A stretch of DNA of 64,000 nucleotides from Burkholderiaceae bacterium 16 (GCA_000955785.1 JYOD01000100.1:1-64000), one strand, 5' to 3'. Positions 9,294-19,438 are shown, numbered from the stretch's first letter. Notes: a model not told the origin generated them from the letters alone. Numbers and translations are program-made.

Positions 9294-12200
9294 TCAGGCG
9301 GCCGCCTTGCCGGCTTGCTTGCCCCGCTTGCCCTCCTGCCTGCCGCGCGCCAGCACCGGCGCCAGCGCCGCGCCGGTATGGCTGGCCCGCACCCGCACCA
9401 GCCCCTCCGGGTCGGTAGCCGCAACGATGCCGCCGCCAGCCACCCCGCCTTCGGGACCCAGGTCGAGGATCCAGTCGGCTTCCGCGATCACATCGAGGTC
9501 GTGCTCGATCACCACCACGCTGTGGCCGCCGTCCGCCAGCCGGTGCAGCACGCGGATCAGCTTGGCCACGTCGGCCATATGCAGGCCCACGGTAGGCTCA
9601 TCCAGCACGTACAGCGTGTGCGGTGCCTGCTGCCCACGGCGGGTGATGTCGTCGCGCACCTTGGACAGCTCGGTCACCAGCTTGATGCGCTGCGCCTCGC
9701 CGCCGGACAGCGTGGGCGACGGCTGGCCCAGCGTCAGGTAGCCCAGGCCCACATCCTTCATCAGCTGCAGCGGGTGCGCGATATTGGACATGGCGGAGAA
9801 GAACGCCACCGCCTCGTCGATCTCCATCGTCAGCACGTCGCCGATGTTCTTGCCGCGCCAGGTGACCGCCAGCGTTTCCGGGTTGAAGCGCTGGCCGTGG
9901 CAGACGTCGCAATGCACCTTCACATCGGGCAGGAAGCTCATGCCGATGGTGCGCACGCCCTGGCCTTCGCAGGCCGGGCAGCGGCCGTCGCCGGTGTTGA
10001 AGGAAAAGCGCGAGGCGGAATAGCCGCGCGCCTTGGCTTCCAGCGTCTGCGCGAACAACTTGCGGATGGTGTCCCACACGCCGATGTACGTGGCCGGACA
10101 AGAGCGCGGCGTCTTGCCGATCGGGGTCTGGTCGACTTCCAGCACGCGGTCGATGCACTCAAAGCCGGTGATGCTGTCGCAGCCCTGCCAGTCGTGCGTG
10201 ACCTCCAGCTTGCGGCGCGGCTCGGCGCGTGCCGTGGCCTGCGAGCGCGCGGGCGCCTCGCTGCCTGCCGCCTTGCGCGCGCGCCGCGTGGCCGGCGACG
10301 ACATCACCGAACGGCCCACCGCGTCGAGCAGGTTGGCCATCAGCACATCGCGCGCCAGCGTGGACTTGCCCGAACCGCTGACGCCGGTGACGGCCACCAG
10401 CCGCCCCAGCGGGATGTTGGCGGTGACGTTGCGCAGGTTGTGCAGCCGGGCGCCGTGCACGGTCAGCCAGCGCCCGGGCACGGTCTCGCCGTCCTTGCCC
10501 TCCGGCTTCACCGCGCGGCGCGGCTGCAGCGGATGCAGGATCGGCCGGGCCAGGAACTGGCCGGTCAGCGAGTCCGGGCTGGCCGACAGCGCGGCCACGC
10601 CGCCCTCCGCCACCAGCGTGCCGCCGCGCTTGCCGGCGCCGGGGCCGATGTCGATGATGTGGTCGGCGCGGCGGATGGTGTCCTCGTCATGCTCCACCAC
10701 CACCAGCGTATTGCCCTTCTCGCCGAGCTTGCGCAGCGCGTCGAGCAGGATCTGGTTGTCGCGCGGATGCAGGCCGATGGTGGGTTCGTCGAGCACGTAG
10801 CAGACACCCTGCAGGTTGCTGCCGAGCTGGGCCGCAAGCCGGATGCGCTGCGCCTCGCCGCCGGAGAGGCTGGGCGCGGCGCGGTCCAGGCTGAGGTAGC
10901 CCAGGCCGACTTCTTCGAGGAACTGCAGGCGGCTGCGGATCTCGCTCACCACGTCGCGCGCGATCTCGCCTTCGCGGCCTGCGAGGTGCAGGCCTTGCAC
11001 CCAGCGGTGCGTATCGGAGACCGTCCACTGCGCCACTTCCACGATGGGGTGCGCGTCGAACGTCACCGCGCGCGCCACCGGGTTCAGCCGCGTGCCGCCG
11101 CAATCCACGCACGGCGTGTCGGCGACATCATCCGGCTCCTGCTGCTCCGAAGGCAAGGTCTGCTCGCGCCCGCGATTGTCGTCGGCCATCACGGTATCGT
11201 CGTAGACGGCGCGCTGCTCCCTCGTGAGGGTCAGGCCGGTGCCGACGCAGCTGGTGCACCAGCCGTGCTTGCTGTTGTAGGAGAACAGGCGCGGGTCCAG
11301 TTCGGGATAGCTGGTGCTGCACACCGGACAGGCGCGCTTGGTCGAGAACACGGTGGTGCTGCCGACGCGGGCGGTGCCGCCATTGCCCATCGCGTGCTGC
11401 AGGCCGTCGAGCGGCGCCAGCAGGTGCATCACGCCCTTGCCGGCTTCCAGCGCCTGGCCCAGCATCGCGCGCAGCGCGGCTTCGTTGTCCGCGGACACGA
11501 CGATGTCGCCGACCGGCAGCTCGATGGTGTGCTCGCGGAAACGGTCCAGGCGCGGCCACGGGTCCACCGGCAGGAATTCGCCGTCGACACGCAGGTGCGT
11601 ATTGCCGCGCGCCTTGGCCCATTTGGCCAGGTCGGTATAGACACCCTTGCGGTTGACCACCAGCGGCGCCAGCAGGCCAACGTGCTGGCCCTTGTAGTCG
11701 CGCAGCAGCTGCGCCGCGATGGACTCGGGGCTTTGCGAGGTGACCGGCGTGCCGTCGTGGATGCAATGCTGGATGCCCAGCTTCACATACATCAGCCGCA
11801 GGAAGTGCCAGACCTCGGAGGTGGTCGCCACCGTGCTCTTGCGGCCGCCGCGCGACAGGCGCTGCTCGATGGCCACCGTGGGCGGGATGCCGTACACCGC
11901 ATCCACCTCCGGCCGTCCGGCGGGTTGCACGATGGAGCGCGCATAGGCATTGAGCGATTCAAGGTAGCGGCGCTGCCCTTCATGGAACAGGATGTCGAAC
12001 GCGAGCGTGGACTTGCCCGAGCCGGACACCCCCGTGATGACGTTGAACTTGCCGTGCGGGATATCGACGTTGAGCGCCTTCAGGTTGTGCTCATGCGCGT
12101 TGACGATGCGCACCACGTCCTCGCCCTCGATGGCGCGGCGCGCGCGCGCCGCGCGCAAGGCGGCCTGCAACGGCACGCCAGCATCTTCGGCCACGAAGGC

Positions 12201-15173
12201 ATGGCCCACGGCGCGGTCGTACTGCAGCAGCGCCTTGCCGGTATGCGAGTCCGCGCAGCGCTTGACATCTTCCGGCGTGCCCACGCACAGCACTTCGCCG
12301 CCGGCGTCGCCGCCCTCGGGACCGAGGTCGATGATCCAGTCGGCTGCGCGCACCACGTCGAGGTTGTGCTCGATCACGATCAGCGAATGCCCACCGTCGA
12401 GCAGCTTGCCGAAGGCGCGCATCAGCTTGGCGATATCGTCGAAGTGCAGCCCCGTGGTGGGCTCGTCGAACATGAACAGCTTGCACTCGTACGGCATCGG
12501 CTTGACGCGCGTATTGCTTGCCTGCGCGGTCTCGGCCAGGTAGCCGGCCAGCTTCAGGCGCTGGGCCTCGCCGCCCGACAGCGTGGGCACCGGCTGGCCC
12601 AGCTTGACGTACTCCAGGCCCACGTCGACGATCGGCTGCAGCACACGCAGCACCGCTGCATCGCCGGCGAAATACGCCACGGCTTCGCTCACGGTCAGCT
12701 CAAGCACATCAGCCACGCTGAGCGCGCGCGGCGCTTCGCCCGGCAGTGCGCGCTCGATCTTCACTTCAAGGATTTCAGCGCGGTAGCGCCGGCCATCGCA
12801 GTCCGGGCAGCGCAGGTAGACGTCGGAGAGGAACTGCATCTCGACGTGCTCGAAGCCCGAGCCGCCGCAGGTGGGGCAGCGCCCGTCGCCGGAGTTGAAG
12901 CTGAACATGCCTGCGGTATAGCTGCGCTGCAGCGCCATCGGCGCCTTGGCGAACAGCTTGCGGATCTCGTCGAAGGCGCCGACATAGCTGGCCGGGTTGG
13001 AGCGCGCGGTCTTGCCGATGGGCGACTGATCGACGAACACCACATCGGCCACCTGTTCCGCGCCGGTCAGGCCGCGGAAGGCGCCAGGGGCATCCGTGGA
13101 CTTGCCGAACTGGCGCGCCATGGCGGGATAGAGCACGTCCTGCAGCAGCGTGGACTTGCCCGAACCGGACACGCCGGTCACGCACACCAGCCGCTGCAGC
13201 GGAATTTCCACGGTCACGTCGCGCAGGTTGTGCTCGCTCGCGCCTTCCAGCACGATGCGCGGCGTGGCGACATCCACCGCGCGCGGTTCCCAGCGGGAGA
13301 GATCGGTCACCTGGCGGTGTCCGGCAAGGTACTCGCCGGTAAGCGTGCCCGAACCGCGGATAGCGGCCGGCGTGCCGTCGAAGATGATGTTGCCCCCGCG
13401 CTCGCCCGGGCCGGGGCCCATGTCGATCAGGCGGTCGGCAGCGAGCATCACCGAAGGATCATGCTCCACCACCACCAGCGTATTGCCGGCGTCGCGCAGG
13501 CGATGCATGGCCTCGACGATGCGGTTCAGGTCGCGCGGGTGCAGGCCGATGCTCGGCTCGTCGAGCACGAACAGCGTCTTGACCAGCGAAGTGCCCAGCG
13601 CGGTGGTGAGGTTGATGCGCTGCACCTCGCCGCCGGACAGCGTGCGGCTCTGGCGGTCCAGCGTGAGATAGCCCAGGCCCACGTCGCACAGGTATTTCAG
13701 GCGCGTGCGCACCTCGGCCAGCAGCAGCTTGAGCGCGTCGTCGAGCATCAGGCTCGGCAGCGTGAGTTCGTCGAAGAATCTGCGGATGCGCTCGATCGGC
13801 ATCAACATCAGGTCATGCACGGTCAGGCCGGGCAGCGCTTCGAGCTGCCTGCGGTCCCAGTCCACGCCGCGCGGCAGGAAGCGCTTTTCCGGCGCGCACA
13901 CGGCGTCGGCGCCCGGCTTGCTGCCCAGGCGCCACAGCAGCGCCTCTGTCTTGAGCCGCGCGCCGCCGCAAGTCTCGCACGGCGTATAGCTGCGGTACTT
14001 GGACAGCAGCACGCGGATATGCATCTTGTACGCCTTCGACTCCAGGTAGTCGAAGAAGCGCTTGACGCCATACCAGTGCGTATTCCACTTGCCGTTCCAG
14101 TCCGGCGAGCCGTCGATGACCCAGGCCCGCTCGGCCGGGGTCATTCCGGACCAGGCCACGTCGCGCGGGATGCCCGCCTTGGCGGCGTAGCGCATCAGGT
14201 CGTCCTGGCACTCCTTCCAGGCAGGCGTCTGCATCGGCTTGATGGCGCCGCCGCGCAGCGTCTTGCGCTCGTCTGGAATCACCAGCCCGAGATCGACGCC
14301 GATCACGCGGCCGAAGCCGCGGCAGGTCTCGCAGGCGCCGTAGGCGGAGTTGAAGGAGAACAAGGCCGGCTGCGGATCCGCATAGCGGATATCGCTCTCC
14401 GGGCTATGCAGGCCGGTGGAAAAGCGCCACACCTGGGGCTCCGCGCCCTCATTGGCAGCGTCGGGCACATAGACGTTGACCCGGCCGCTGCCGCGCTTGA
14501 GCGAGGCCTCGATGGCTTCCAGCGCCCGCACCTTCTCGGTATTGCCGAGGCGGAAGCGGTCGGCCACCACGTCGAGCACCTTGCGCGGCCCGGTGGGCGA
14601 CGCCACCACGCGCTGCGCCTGCACCCGCGTATAGCCGCTGACGGACAGCCACTGCTCGATCTCGGCGTCCGTAGTGGTTTCCGGCAGCTCCACCGGGAAG
14701 GTCACAACCAGACGGGGGTCGCCGTCCGGCGCCTGCGCGGCGCGGGCCTGCAGCTCGGCGTAGATGGTCTCCGGCGAGTCGTGCCGTACCGGCTGCGCGG
14801 TCTGGCGGTCGAACAGCTCGGCGGCGCGCGCGTACAGCAGCTTCAGGTGATCGTTGAGCTCCGTCATGGTGCCGACCGTGGAGCGCGAGCTGCGCACCGG
14901 GTTGGTCTGGTCGATGGCGATGGCCGGCGGCACGCCGTCGACCCGGTCCACCTGCGGCCGGTCCATGCGGTCCAGGAACTGGCGCGCGTAGGCGCTGAAG
15001 GTCTCGACGTAGCGCCGCTGCCCTTCGGCGTAGAGCGTATCGAACACCAGGCTCGACTTGCCCGATCCCGACGGTCCGGTCACCACGGTCATTTCGCCGG
15101 TGCGCAGGTCGAGGTCGAGATTCTTGAGATTGTGCTGACGGGCTCCGCGGATACGGATGACACCGGATGACAT
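9294..15173 (-). CDS. Giant tandem UvrA-like ABC ATPase (four ABC cassettes)
   Basis: 1959-aa protein made of two complete UvrA-like halves in one chain. Four Walker A motifs are visible (GPSGSGKSS at 33-41, then GVSGSGKST near 668, 1050 and 1598), with four LSGGE signatures (near 509, 862, 1435 and 1820) and matching DEPT/DEPS Walker B motifs. Several CxxC zinc-binding pairs lie in each half (CETCGGA, CPTCGGSG, CPVCSTS, CPACEGQG). UvrA normally works as a dimer of about 940-aa subunits, so this protein resembles a covalently linked dimer. AAAGGACG precedes the ATG at 15173. A separate canonical uvrA is at 43248, so this is a paralogue; its role in damage recognition or drug protection is not established by the sequence. 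Confidence 0.9.
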   Translation of the reverse strand: MSSGVIRIRGARQHNLKNLDLDLRTGEMTVVTGPSGSGKSSLVFDTLYAEGQRRYVETFSAYARQFLDRMDRPQVDRVDGVPPAIAIDQTNPVRSSRSTVGTMTELNDHLKLLYARAAELFDRQTAQPVRHDSPETIYAELQARAAQAPDGDPRLVVTFPVELPETTTDAEIEQWLSVSGYTRVQAQRVVASPTGPRKVLDVVADRFRLGNTEKVRALEAIEASLKRGSGRVNVYVPDAANEGAEPQVWRFSTGLHSPESDIRYADPQPALFSFNSAYGACETCRGFGRVIGVDLGLVIPDERKTLRGGAIKPMQTPAWKECQDDLMRYAAKAGIPRDVAWSGMTPAERAWVIDGSPDWNGKWNTHWYGVKRFFDYLESKAYKMHIRVLLSKYRSYTPCETCGGARLKTEALLWRLGSKPGADAVCAPEKRFLPRGVDWDRRQLEALPGLTVHDLMLMPIERIRRFFDELTLPSLMLDDALKLLLAEVRTRLKYLCDVGLGYLTLDRQSRTLSGGEVQRINLTTALGTSLVKTLFVLDEPSIGLHPRDLNRIVEAMHRLRDAGNTLVVVEHDPSVMLAADRLIDMGPGPGERGGNIIFDGTPAAIRGSGTLTGEYLAGHRQVTDLSRWEPRAVDVATPRIVLEGASEHNLRDVTVEIPLQRLVCVTGVSGSGKSTLLQDVLYPAMARQFGKSTDAPGAFRGLTGAEQVADVVFVDQSPIGKTARSNPASYVGAFDEIRKLFAKAPMALQRSYTAGMFSFNSGDGRCPTCGGSGFEHVEMQFLSDVYLRCPDCDGRRYRAEILEVKIERALPGEAPRALSVADVLELTVSEAVAYFAGDAAVLRVLQPIVDVGLEYVKLGQPVPTLSGGEAQRLKLAGYLAETAQASNTRVKPMPYECKLFMFDEPTTGLHFDDIAKLMRAFGKLLDGGHSLIVIEHNLDVVRAADWIIDLGPEGGDAGGEVLCVGTPEDVKRCADSHTGKALLQYDRAVGHAFVAEDAGVPLQAALRAARARRAIEGEDVVRIVNAHEHNLKALNVDIPHGKFNVITGVSGSGKSTLAFDILFHEGQRRYLESLNAYARSIVQPAGRPEVDAVYGIPPTVAIEQRLSRGGRKSTVATTSEVWHFLRLMYVKLGIQHCIHDGTPVTSQSPESIAAQLLRDYKGQHVGLLAPLVVNRKGVYTDLAKWAKARGNTHLRVDGEFLPVDPWPRLDRFREHTIELPVGDIVVSADNEAALRAMLGQALEAGKGVMHLLAPLDGLQHAMGNGGTARVGSTTVFSTKRACPVCSTSYPELDPRLFSYNSKHGWCTSCVGTGLTLTREQRAVYDDTVMADDNRGREQTLPSEQQEPDDVADTPCVDCGGTRLNPVARAVTFDAHPIVEVAQWTVSDTHRWVQGLHLAGREGEIARDVVSEIRSRLQFLEEVGLGYLSLDRAAPSLSGGEAQRIRLAAQLGSNLQGVCYVLDEPTIGLHPRDNQILLDALRKLGEKGNTLVVVEHDEDTIRRADHIIDIGPGAGKRGGTLVAEGGVAALSASPDSLTGQFLARPILHPLQPRRAVKPEGKDGETVPGRWLTVHGARLHNLRNVTANIPLGRLVAVTGVSGSGKSTLARDVLMANLLDAVGRSVMSSPATRRARKAAGSEAPARSQATARAEPRRKLEVTHDWQGCDSITGFECIDRVLEVDQTPIGKTPRSCPATYIGVWDTIRKLFAQTLEAKARGYSASRFSFNTGDGRCPACEGQGVRTIGMSFLPDVKVHCDVCHGQRFNPETLAVTWRGKNIGDVLTMEIDEAVAFFSAMSNIAHPLQLMKDVGLGYLTLGQPSPTLSGGEAQRIKLVTELSKVRDDITRRGQQAPHTLYVLDEPTVGLHMADVAKLIRVLHRLADGGHSVVVIEHDLDVIAEADWILDLGPEGGVAGGGIVAATDPEGLVRVRASHTGAALAPVLARGRQEGKRGKQAGKAAA

Positions 15174-15632
15174 GGGTTGCGTCCTTTTGATGCGGGTGGC
15201 TGGCGGAATGCTTGCGAGCGGGGTGCGACGTGCGGGCGGCGGAGGGCCGGGCGCGGGTGCCAGACGGACAATCCCGTTGCGCCCGCTTGGCGCTGCGCCG
15301 GGTACTGCCCACAGCACCGCGCACCTCAAAGGTGCGGCGAAAAGCCGCCGCAAATCGCGGCATTGGTTCGGTCAGGCCGCTATCGTATCCCGAAGGGCGG
15401 CGGCGTGCCGCGCGGCAACGTGTGGCCCTGACATCTCCTGACAGCACGGTGTCAGGAGGAAATGGGGACGCATGACGAAAATAGAAGTCCCGAAGCGACT
15501 GGCAAGGACGCCGCGGGGCGCAACCAGCGCGCTGCCGCGGTCTTCGGCGTTCAACCGGCTATGGATGATGCCGCCGGTCGTGGACGGCGGGCATCGCTGT
15601 TCCGCTGCGCCAGGCGGTTGCGGCGAAATGCC
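15174..15632. other. Gene-free spacer with an inverted repeat at 15435-15458
   Basis: About 460 bases between the uvrA-like start and the peroxidase stop. Open frames here are short, Arg/Ala-rich and overlapping, and I support none. The notable element is a perfect 9-bp inverted repeat, CTCCTGACA / TGTCAGGAG, with a 6-base centre (15435-15458). It could be an operator or a transcript end; no T-tract follows on either strand. Confidence 0.5.
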
Positions 15633-16982
15633 TCAGTGCGATGCAGGAATCCGGTAGCCATCGCTGAGCGTCTTCAGGAACACGATGACATCGCGGATCT
15701 CCGCTTCCGACAAGGCCGGCCTGCCGCCGGGCGCCCCGCCGAACGGCGGTTCCATATTGACGTTTTCGCGGTATCGGGCGGGCAGGTCGTCGAACTTTTC
15801 GATGCTGCCGTCTGCCTTGCGCGGGTACCACTTGCCTGGCCGGCTGTCCCGCTCCACATAGAAGCGCAGCACGTCTTCGAGCGAATGGAAAGCACCGTTG
15901 TGGAAGAAGGTCTTGCGCTGCGCCACGTTGCGCAGCCCTGGAGTTCGGAACAGGCCGCAGTACTCGGCCCGGTCGTTCAGGTCGGTGCGATCCGGCCCGC
16001 ACAGTCCCAGGTCGAAGAAGGCAGGGTCGGCGTTGGCTGCCAGCTTGCGGTTGCGCGGCACGCCCAGCGCGATAAAGCCAAAGTCGCTGAAGGCGGGAAA
16101 CACGCCATCGGCGCTGATCGCGCTCGGATGGCACGACGCGCAGTTGCCTTTGGCGGGGTCGTTGAACAGGCGCAGGCCGCGCGCTTCCTGCTCGGTCAGC
16201 CTGACCTGCCGCCGCAGGAACGCATCGTACTTGCTGGTGTAGGGATAGAACTCGGACGGCGTCTCCTGGAATACCTCCAGCACCATCAGCGCCGCCTTGA
16301 AGGCAAGCTCGTCACGCGCCAGGATATCGGCGCCGAACACCTCGCGGAACGTTTGCGCGTGCTTGCCGCCGCGCAGCCTGGCCGCCACCGCCGCGGCATC
16401 GGCGTTCGCCATCTCATGGGGCGACAGCAGCGGAATGCCCGCCTGCTCGTGCGTGGAAGCCGCCCGCCCGTCCCAGTTGTGGCCGCCGGTCGGGCCCTGG
16501 TCTTCGCTGTCGTTGCCGTCGTTCTCGTGGAAGTGCTCTGAGAACGATGGCACGTTCTGCACATAGCGCAGCGAGGGCGCGGCGCGCGCGCCGGTGCGCC
16601 GCATATCGGTGCCGCCCAGTTGCACGGATAGATCGTTACCCGGGCCGTAGGCGTGGTCCGGGCTATGGCAACTCGCGCACGCGAGCCGGCCCGACGCGGA
16701 TAGCGCGGGATCGAAGAACAGCGCCTTGCCGAGCGCCGCCATCGCCGGCACGGAGGGCCGGCGCGTCGCCATCAGGGTGTAGAACGCATCGGCATAGGCG
16801 GGCCGCGTGGGGGCCTCCCGGGCCATGGGCGGCGCGGATGCGGGCGCCGCGGGCGCGGCCGCCGCTTCCTGCCCGGACTTGCCGCAGGCCGGCAGTGTCA
16901 GCGCGAAGGCCAGCAGCAAGGCACCGGCGGCGAATCGGAGGATCGGGGAAGGAACTGGCGAAAAGCCGGAGCGCGGTGGCAT
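15633..16982 (-). CDS. Dihaem cytochrome c peroxidase/MauG-family lipoprotein
   Basis: 449-aa periplasmic protein with two c-type haem sites: CASCH near residue 101 (ending LACASCHSPDH) and CASCH near residue 280 (NCASCHPSA). The signal peptide ends in the lipobox LPAC (about residues 31-34 from the 16982 start), so a membrane-anchored lipoprotein is likely. Family members reduce hydrogen peroxide with electrons from cytochrome c, or, as in MauG, perform other oxidations. ATG 16982 is preferred over an upstream TTG at 17045 because it gives a normal-length signal peptide. It is divergent from the phosphoesterase gene, and the shared spacer contains a TGACAT inverted repeat. Confidence 0.88.
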   Translation of the reverse strand: MPPRSGFSPVPSPILRFAAGALLLAFALTLPACGKSGQEAAAAPAAPASAPPMAREAPTRPAYADAFYTLMATRRPSVPAMAALGKALFFDPALSASGRLACASCHSPDHAYGPGNDLSVQLGGTDMRRTGARAAPSLRYVQNVPSFSEHFHENDGNDSEDQGPTGGHNWDGRAASTHEQAGIPLLSPHEMANADAAAVAARLRGGKHAQTFREVFGADILARDELAFKAALMVLEVFQETPSEFYPYTSKYDAFLRRQVRLTEQEARGLRLFNDPAKGNCASCHPSAISADGVFPAFSDFGFIALGVPRNRKLAANADPAFFDLGLCGPDRTDLNDRAEYCGLFRTPGLRNVAQRKTFFHNGAFHSLEDVLRFYVERDSRPGKWYPRKADGSIEKFDDLPARYRENVNMEPPFGGAPGGRPALSEAEIRDVIVFLKTLSDGYRIPASH

Positions 16983-17073
16983 CTCTGCGGGACGGTGGCA
17001 TGGCGAGGGCGTGGATGGTGCGGCAGCCCAGGCACAGGTGTTCAAGGATGGCCCGCCAAGCTAGCACCCTCGC

Positions 17074-17091
17074 ATGACATTGGCATGTCAG
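17074..17091. promoter_or_regulatory. TGACAT inverted repeat between divergent genes (Pho-box-like)
   Basis: ATGACAT-TGGC-ATGTCAG. It can be read as a 6-bp inverted repeat or, on the minus strand, as two 7-base repeats (CTGACAT, ATGTCAT) 11 bases apart, each one mismatch from the PhoB half-site CTGTCAT. A phosphoesterase gene starts 119 bases downstream on the plus strand. PhoB control is an inference. Confidence 0.35.
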
Positions 17092-17209
17092 ACGCGGCCT
17101 TGCGTCGGATTTTCGCCCGGCTGCCATCATCAATCTGACATGGAGCAGCGCGAGAATCGCGCCGCAGTCCGACAAGAACCGCCTCACAAAAAACCAAACA
17201 GGAAAATCC

Positions 17210-19363
17210 ATGCGCCGAGCTTTGAGACTCTTTCCCCTTGCGGCGCTGGCCGCCGCGGCGATGGCTGCCTGCGGTGGCAGCGACTCCGGTAGCGCCAGTA
17301 CGCCTGCGGCCGTCACCACGTCGGGCGTCGTGACCGGCAGCTATTTCGAACATGCCAAGGTCTGCATCGATGCCAACAACAATGGCAAGTGCGAAAGCAG
17401 CGAGACCAGCACGTACACCGACAAGGACGGCGCCTTCAAGCTGGCCGGCCAGGGCGCGATCGCCGCGGAAATCGGCAGCGACGCCTTCCGCAACGACGAC
17501 GCCGGCGGCCACGCCGCCGTGACCCGGCCGCTGGTGTTCCGCGCACCGGCCGGCGCCAACGGCGTGATCAGCGCCATCTCGACCGAGCTGGTTTCCATCA
17601 TGGAGTCCAACGGCGGCGACATCACCGCGGCCAAGGCACGACTGGCCGCACGCATCGGGGTGACGGCGGACAAGCTGCTCGCCGACCACAACAAGGAAAT
17701 CGACAAGACCATCAAGGCGACCCTGCAGGCGGAGATCGACCAGACCATCGACCTGATCGCGGACTCGCTCGCCGGCGGCGGCGACATCGCCCAGGCGCTG
17801 CGCGACGGCGTCGCCAGGCGGGTCGCCCTCGACAACATCAAGACCGTGGTGGTGATCTATGCCGAGAACCGCGGCTTCGACAATCTCTACGGCCTGTTCC
17901 CGGGCGCCAACGGCATCCCCGGCGTGAACCCCACCTCGACCGGCACCGTCGAGCCGCAGAGGGACTTCGACGGTTCCGTGCTGCCGGTGCTGCCGCCGAC
18001 CTGGGGCGGGCTCACCGCGGCAGGGCAAGCCGTGCAGCTGCCACAGGCCAGCACCGCCAACTGGGCGAACAAGCCGTTCCAGATCGACACCCCGCTTGCG
18101 TCTGGCGGCGTCAACGGCGGCGGCGTGGAAATCTCGCAATCCGTCACCACGCGCGACCTGGTGCACCGCTTCTACAACAACCAGATGCAGATCAATGGCG
18201 GCAAGAACGACAAGTACGCCGCGTTCTCGGACGCAGGCGGCCTGACGATGGGCTATTACGACGGCAGCAAGATGGCGATGTGGCAACTCGCCAAGCAATA
18301 CGTGCTGGCCGACAACTTCTACATGGGTGCCTTTGGCGGCTCGTTCCTGAACCACCAATACCTGATCTGCGCCTGCGCACCGCAGTACCCGAACGCCGAC
18401 GCCGCCAGCTCGCCCGCCAAGGGCTCGATCTCGGCGATCGATGTCGACGCCAAGGGCAACTTCGCGCGCCTGACGCCCGGCACCGGCAATCCCGCCTCAG
18501 TCCTCGCCGGCAAGGCGGTGTACCTGAACGACAGCACGCTGACGCCCAAGGACGCCAGCGGCATGTTCTACGCCGTCAACACCATGCAGCCGGACTACCA
18601 GCCGAGCGGCAACAAGCCCGCCGCCACCGATACCACGGGCCTCTACGCCGACCCGGCCAAGGCGACCACGCTGCCGCCGCAGACCCAAACCACCATCGGC
18701 GACCTGCTGAGCGCGCGCGGCATCAGCTGGGCATGGTATGCCGGCGCCTGGGCCAAGGCCACGCAGGACCCGACCGCCATCTACAACAACACGGTGCCCA
18801 ACTTCCAGGCGCACCACCAGCCGTTCAACTACTACGCGAACTTCGATCCGGTCACCCAGGCCGCCAACCGCAGCGCGCACCTGAAGGACTTCGACAGCCA
18901 GTTCCTGCAGGACGCCGCGGCAGGCACCCTGCCGGCAGTCGCGTTCTACAAGCCGCAGGGCAACCTGAACCAGCACCCCGGCTACGCGAGCGTGACCGCT
19001 GGCGACGGCCATATCGCCGACGTGATCGCGCAACTGCAGAAGAGCCCGCAGTGGAAGAACATGCTGATCCTGGTCACCTACGACGAAAACGGCGGCTTCT
19101 ACGACCACGCGCAAGTGCCCACCGGCGACCGCTGGGGCCCTGGCACGCGTATCCCGGCCATCCTGGTGTCGCCGTACGCGAAGAAAGGCTTCGTCGACCA
19201 TACGCAATACGACACGGCCTCCGCCCTGCGCTTCATCACCCGCCGCTTCGTCCTGCCGACCCTGCCCGGCCTGCAGCAACGCGACACCGCGCTGCTTGCC
19301 AACAAGGGCAAGGCGATGGGCGACCTGACCAACGCGCTGGACTTCACGGCCATGCCGCACTGA
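17210..19363 (+). CDS. Phosphoesterase family lipoprotein (AcpA/phospholipase C-like)
   Basis: 717-aa protein. It starts with a signal peptide and lipobox-like AAMAAC (about residues 16-21), then GGSDSGS. The first 200 residues form an extra domain (including the calcium-site-like DANNNGKCESSETSTYTD). The catalytic phosphoesterase domain follows, with AENRGFDNLYGLFPGANG near 220 for metal and phosphate binding, and the family C-terminal motif YDENGGFYDHAQVP near 625. Relatives are acid phosphatases such as Francisella AcpA and the non-toxic phospholipase C group, which cleave phosphate esters outside the cytoplasm. It is divergent from the peroxidase gene. Substrate is unknown; control by phosphate is suggested only by the upstream repeat. 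Confidence 0.85.
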   Translation: MRRALRLFPLAALAAAAMAACGGSDSGSASTPAAVTTSGVVTGSYFEHAKVCIDANNNGKCESSETSTYTDKDGAFKLAGQGAIAAEIGSDAFRNDDAGGHAAVTRPLVFRAPAGANGVISAISTELVSIMESNGGDITAAKARLAARIGVTADKLLADHNKEIDKTIKATLQAEIDQTIDLIADSLAGGGDIAQALRDGVARRVALDNIKTVVVIYAENRGFDNLYGLFPGANGIPGVNPTSTGTVEPQRDFDGSVLPVLPPTWGGLTAAGQAVQLPQASTANWANKPFQIDTPLASGGVNGGGVEISQSVTTRDLVHRFYNNQMQINGGKNDKYAAFSDAGGLTMGYYDGSKMAMWQLAKQYVLADNFYMGAFGGSFLNHQYLICACAPQYPNADAASSPAKGSISAIDVDAKGNFARLTPGTGNPASVLAGKAVYLNDSTLTPKDASGMFYAVNTMQPDYQPSGNKPAATDTTGLYADPAKATTLPPQTQTTIGDLLSARGISWAWYAGAWAKATQDPTAIYNNTVPNFQAHHQPFNYYANFDPVTQAANRSAHLKDFDSQFLQDAAAGTLPAVAFYKPQGNLNQHPGYASVTAGDGHIADVIAQLQKSPQWKNMLILVTYDENGGFYDHAQVPTGDRWGPGTRIPAILVSPYAKKGFVDHTQYDTASALRFITRRFVLPTLPGLQQRDTALLANKGKAMGDLTNALDFTAMPH

Positions 19364-19438
19364 TGGTGCCGGAAAAAACCTGAGGCATTGGCCGAAGCCG
19401 ACCGGATGCGCCAAAGCCATCTGGAATGACGACGGCTG

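Noticed and set aside
9216..15170. 1984-codon open frame antisense to the giant uvrA-like gene
   Set aside because: Its length results from GC-rich codon structure on the opposite strand. It has His/Arg/Gln-rich composition without domains, and the sense frame has twelve or more intact ABC motifs.
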